6,129 bases of DNA from Nitrospirota bacterium (GTDB lineage Bacteria > Nitrospirota_A > Leptospirillia > Leptospirillales > Leptospirillaceae): positions 1 through 6,129 of the forward strand of contig DAHWGX010000072.1 of the NCBI GenBank assembly GCA_027335985.1. The letters are read 5' to 3'. This document shows, one piece after another, positions 5,887-6,129 of this stretch. Under the pieces are notes generated by a model, which did not search any database, had not been told where the DNA came from, and was given only the letters and a program-made list of their open reading frames with translations. The position numbers and the translations under genes were made by a program. Numbering within the stretch: position 1 is the first letter of the stretch; each line of letters opens with the position of its first letter.

Positions 5887-6129
5887 TCCTCCAAGACACG
5901 GGAAGCCAAGATGTGCGACATCTGGGAGGCCAATCGAAGGAGCAAAAAGAATCTCCCGATCAAGGATCCCGGATCCGTGACCTATACTGCCAGTATTGAG
6001 AGTGCGGCCCAGAAGGATACGGACCAGGAGCGATCGGCCTTTGCCCGTCGGGTTGAGAGAGAAGCCACCCGGCGCGGGGTCGCCACGGCGGCCCGCCTCG
6101 TCGTGATCGGGGATGGGGCCTCCTGGATC
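5875..6129 (+). pseudogene. ISKra4-like transposase fragment, catalytic middle part (continues off window)
   Basis: The plus strand reads NADGSSKTREAKMCDIWEAN, then KDPGSVTYTASIESA, then RREATRRG-like basic sequence, and ends at the edge with RLVVIGDGASWI. TREAK followed by the DPGS-TY-AAIE-like block and GDGA-WI is the arrangement I associate with ISKra4-family DDE transposases; the Asp of GDGA is probably the second catalytic residue. The upstream part with the first catalytic motif (DGTG) should lie about 20-30 residues before NADGSS but is not there. Although the frame stays open back to a stop at 5710, that stretch is the antisense of the other transposase piece. The fragment therefore lacks its N-terminal part. 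Confidence 0.72.

Larger units (their letters stand above)
5683..5889 (-). pseudogene. ISKra4-like transposase fragment, later part of protein, inverted
   Basis: The minus strand reads GAIGIVDRFHAK from 5889 and then LSDLAKVIF, IKEWTHRRYEERDEGRRDD and LKAI down to about 5736. From memory this matches the ISKra4-family block that follows the second catalytic Asp (typically FPGAIQIVDRFHAKEHLS...). The reading frame continues as FLEAKRG to about 5683 before entering the antisense of the lipoprotein gene, with a stop at 5644. The left limit of true transposase sequence is therefore uncertain, between about 5735 and 5683. The residues expected just before GAIQ (a WIWN stretch after the GDG motif) are absent here on this strand; they are on the opposite strand to the right. 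The family's usual later segment, with its catalytic Glu, is missing, so this piece is truncated and inactive. Confidence 0.7.
5683..6129. mobile_element. Rearranged ISKra4-like insertion sequence remnant
   Basis: Two pieces of one transposase type lie back to back in opposite orientations and meet at about 5875-5889. The element continues past the right edge. No terminal inverted repeat or target-site duplication could be identified inside the window. The left boundary falls within about 50 bases of the lipoprotein stop codon. Confidence 0.65.

Noticed and set aside
5702..5980. Plus-strand open frame of 92 codons after the lipoprotein gene
   Set aside because: It crosses the transposase junction in a frame that matches neither transposase piece.

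Overview
The window looks like a piece of a Gram-negative bacterial chromosome with fairly high GC content (impression, not counted). The evidence is an exported DegP/HtrA-type periplasmic protease, a two-transmembrane sensor kinase and a probable lipoprotein. The gene style would fit a deep-branching lineage such as Nitrospirota/Leptospirillum, but that is a weak guess without a search.

Positions 4770 down to 1 hold a tightly packed minus-strand gene series. In transcription order it encodes a gamma-class carbonic-anhydrase-like hexapeptide-repeat protein, a membrane histidine kinase (1-base TGATG overlap with the previous gene), a stand-alone receiver-domain response regulator (31 bases later), an HtrA/DegP serine protease (74 bases later), and the Holliday-junction resolvase RuvC, which runs off the left edge. 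A GC-rich hairpin followed by four Ts lies between htrA and the conserved part of ruvC and may terminate or attenuate transcription there. The likely job of the kinase, receiver and protease is envelope sensing coupled to periplasmic protein quality control; this is inferred from gene order and domains.

Positions 4771-5014 are a divergent intergenic region. It has a candidate promoter for the minus-strand operon, short repeated elements in the presumed leader, and a good ribosome-binding site for the plus-strand gene at 5015-5680. That gene encodes a small, basic, probable lipoprotein of no family I recognise.

From just after the lipoprotein stop codon to the right edge there is a broken transposase that I recognise as ISKra4-like. 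It is rearranged. The part that normally comes later in the protein (IVDRFHAK onward) is on the minus strand at about 5877-5683. The part that normally comes just before it (DGSSKTREAK ... GDGASWI) is on the plus strand from about 5875 to the edge. The two meet at a 12-base word that makes sense in both readings. This is what an in-place inversion of about 300 bp inside one transposase gene would leave, if it occurred between short inverted repeats. It is the most unusual thing in the window, and it makes a specific prediction about the sequence just beyond position 6129.
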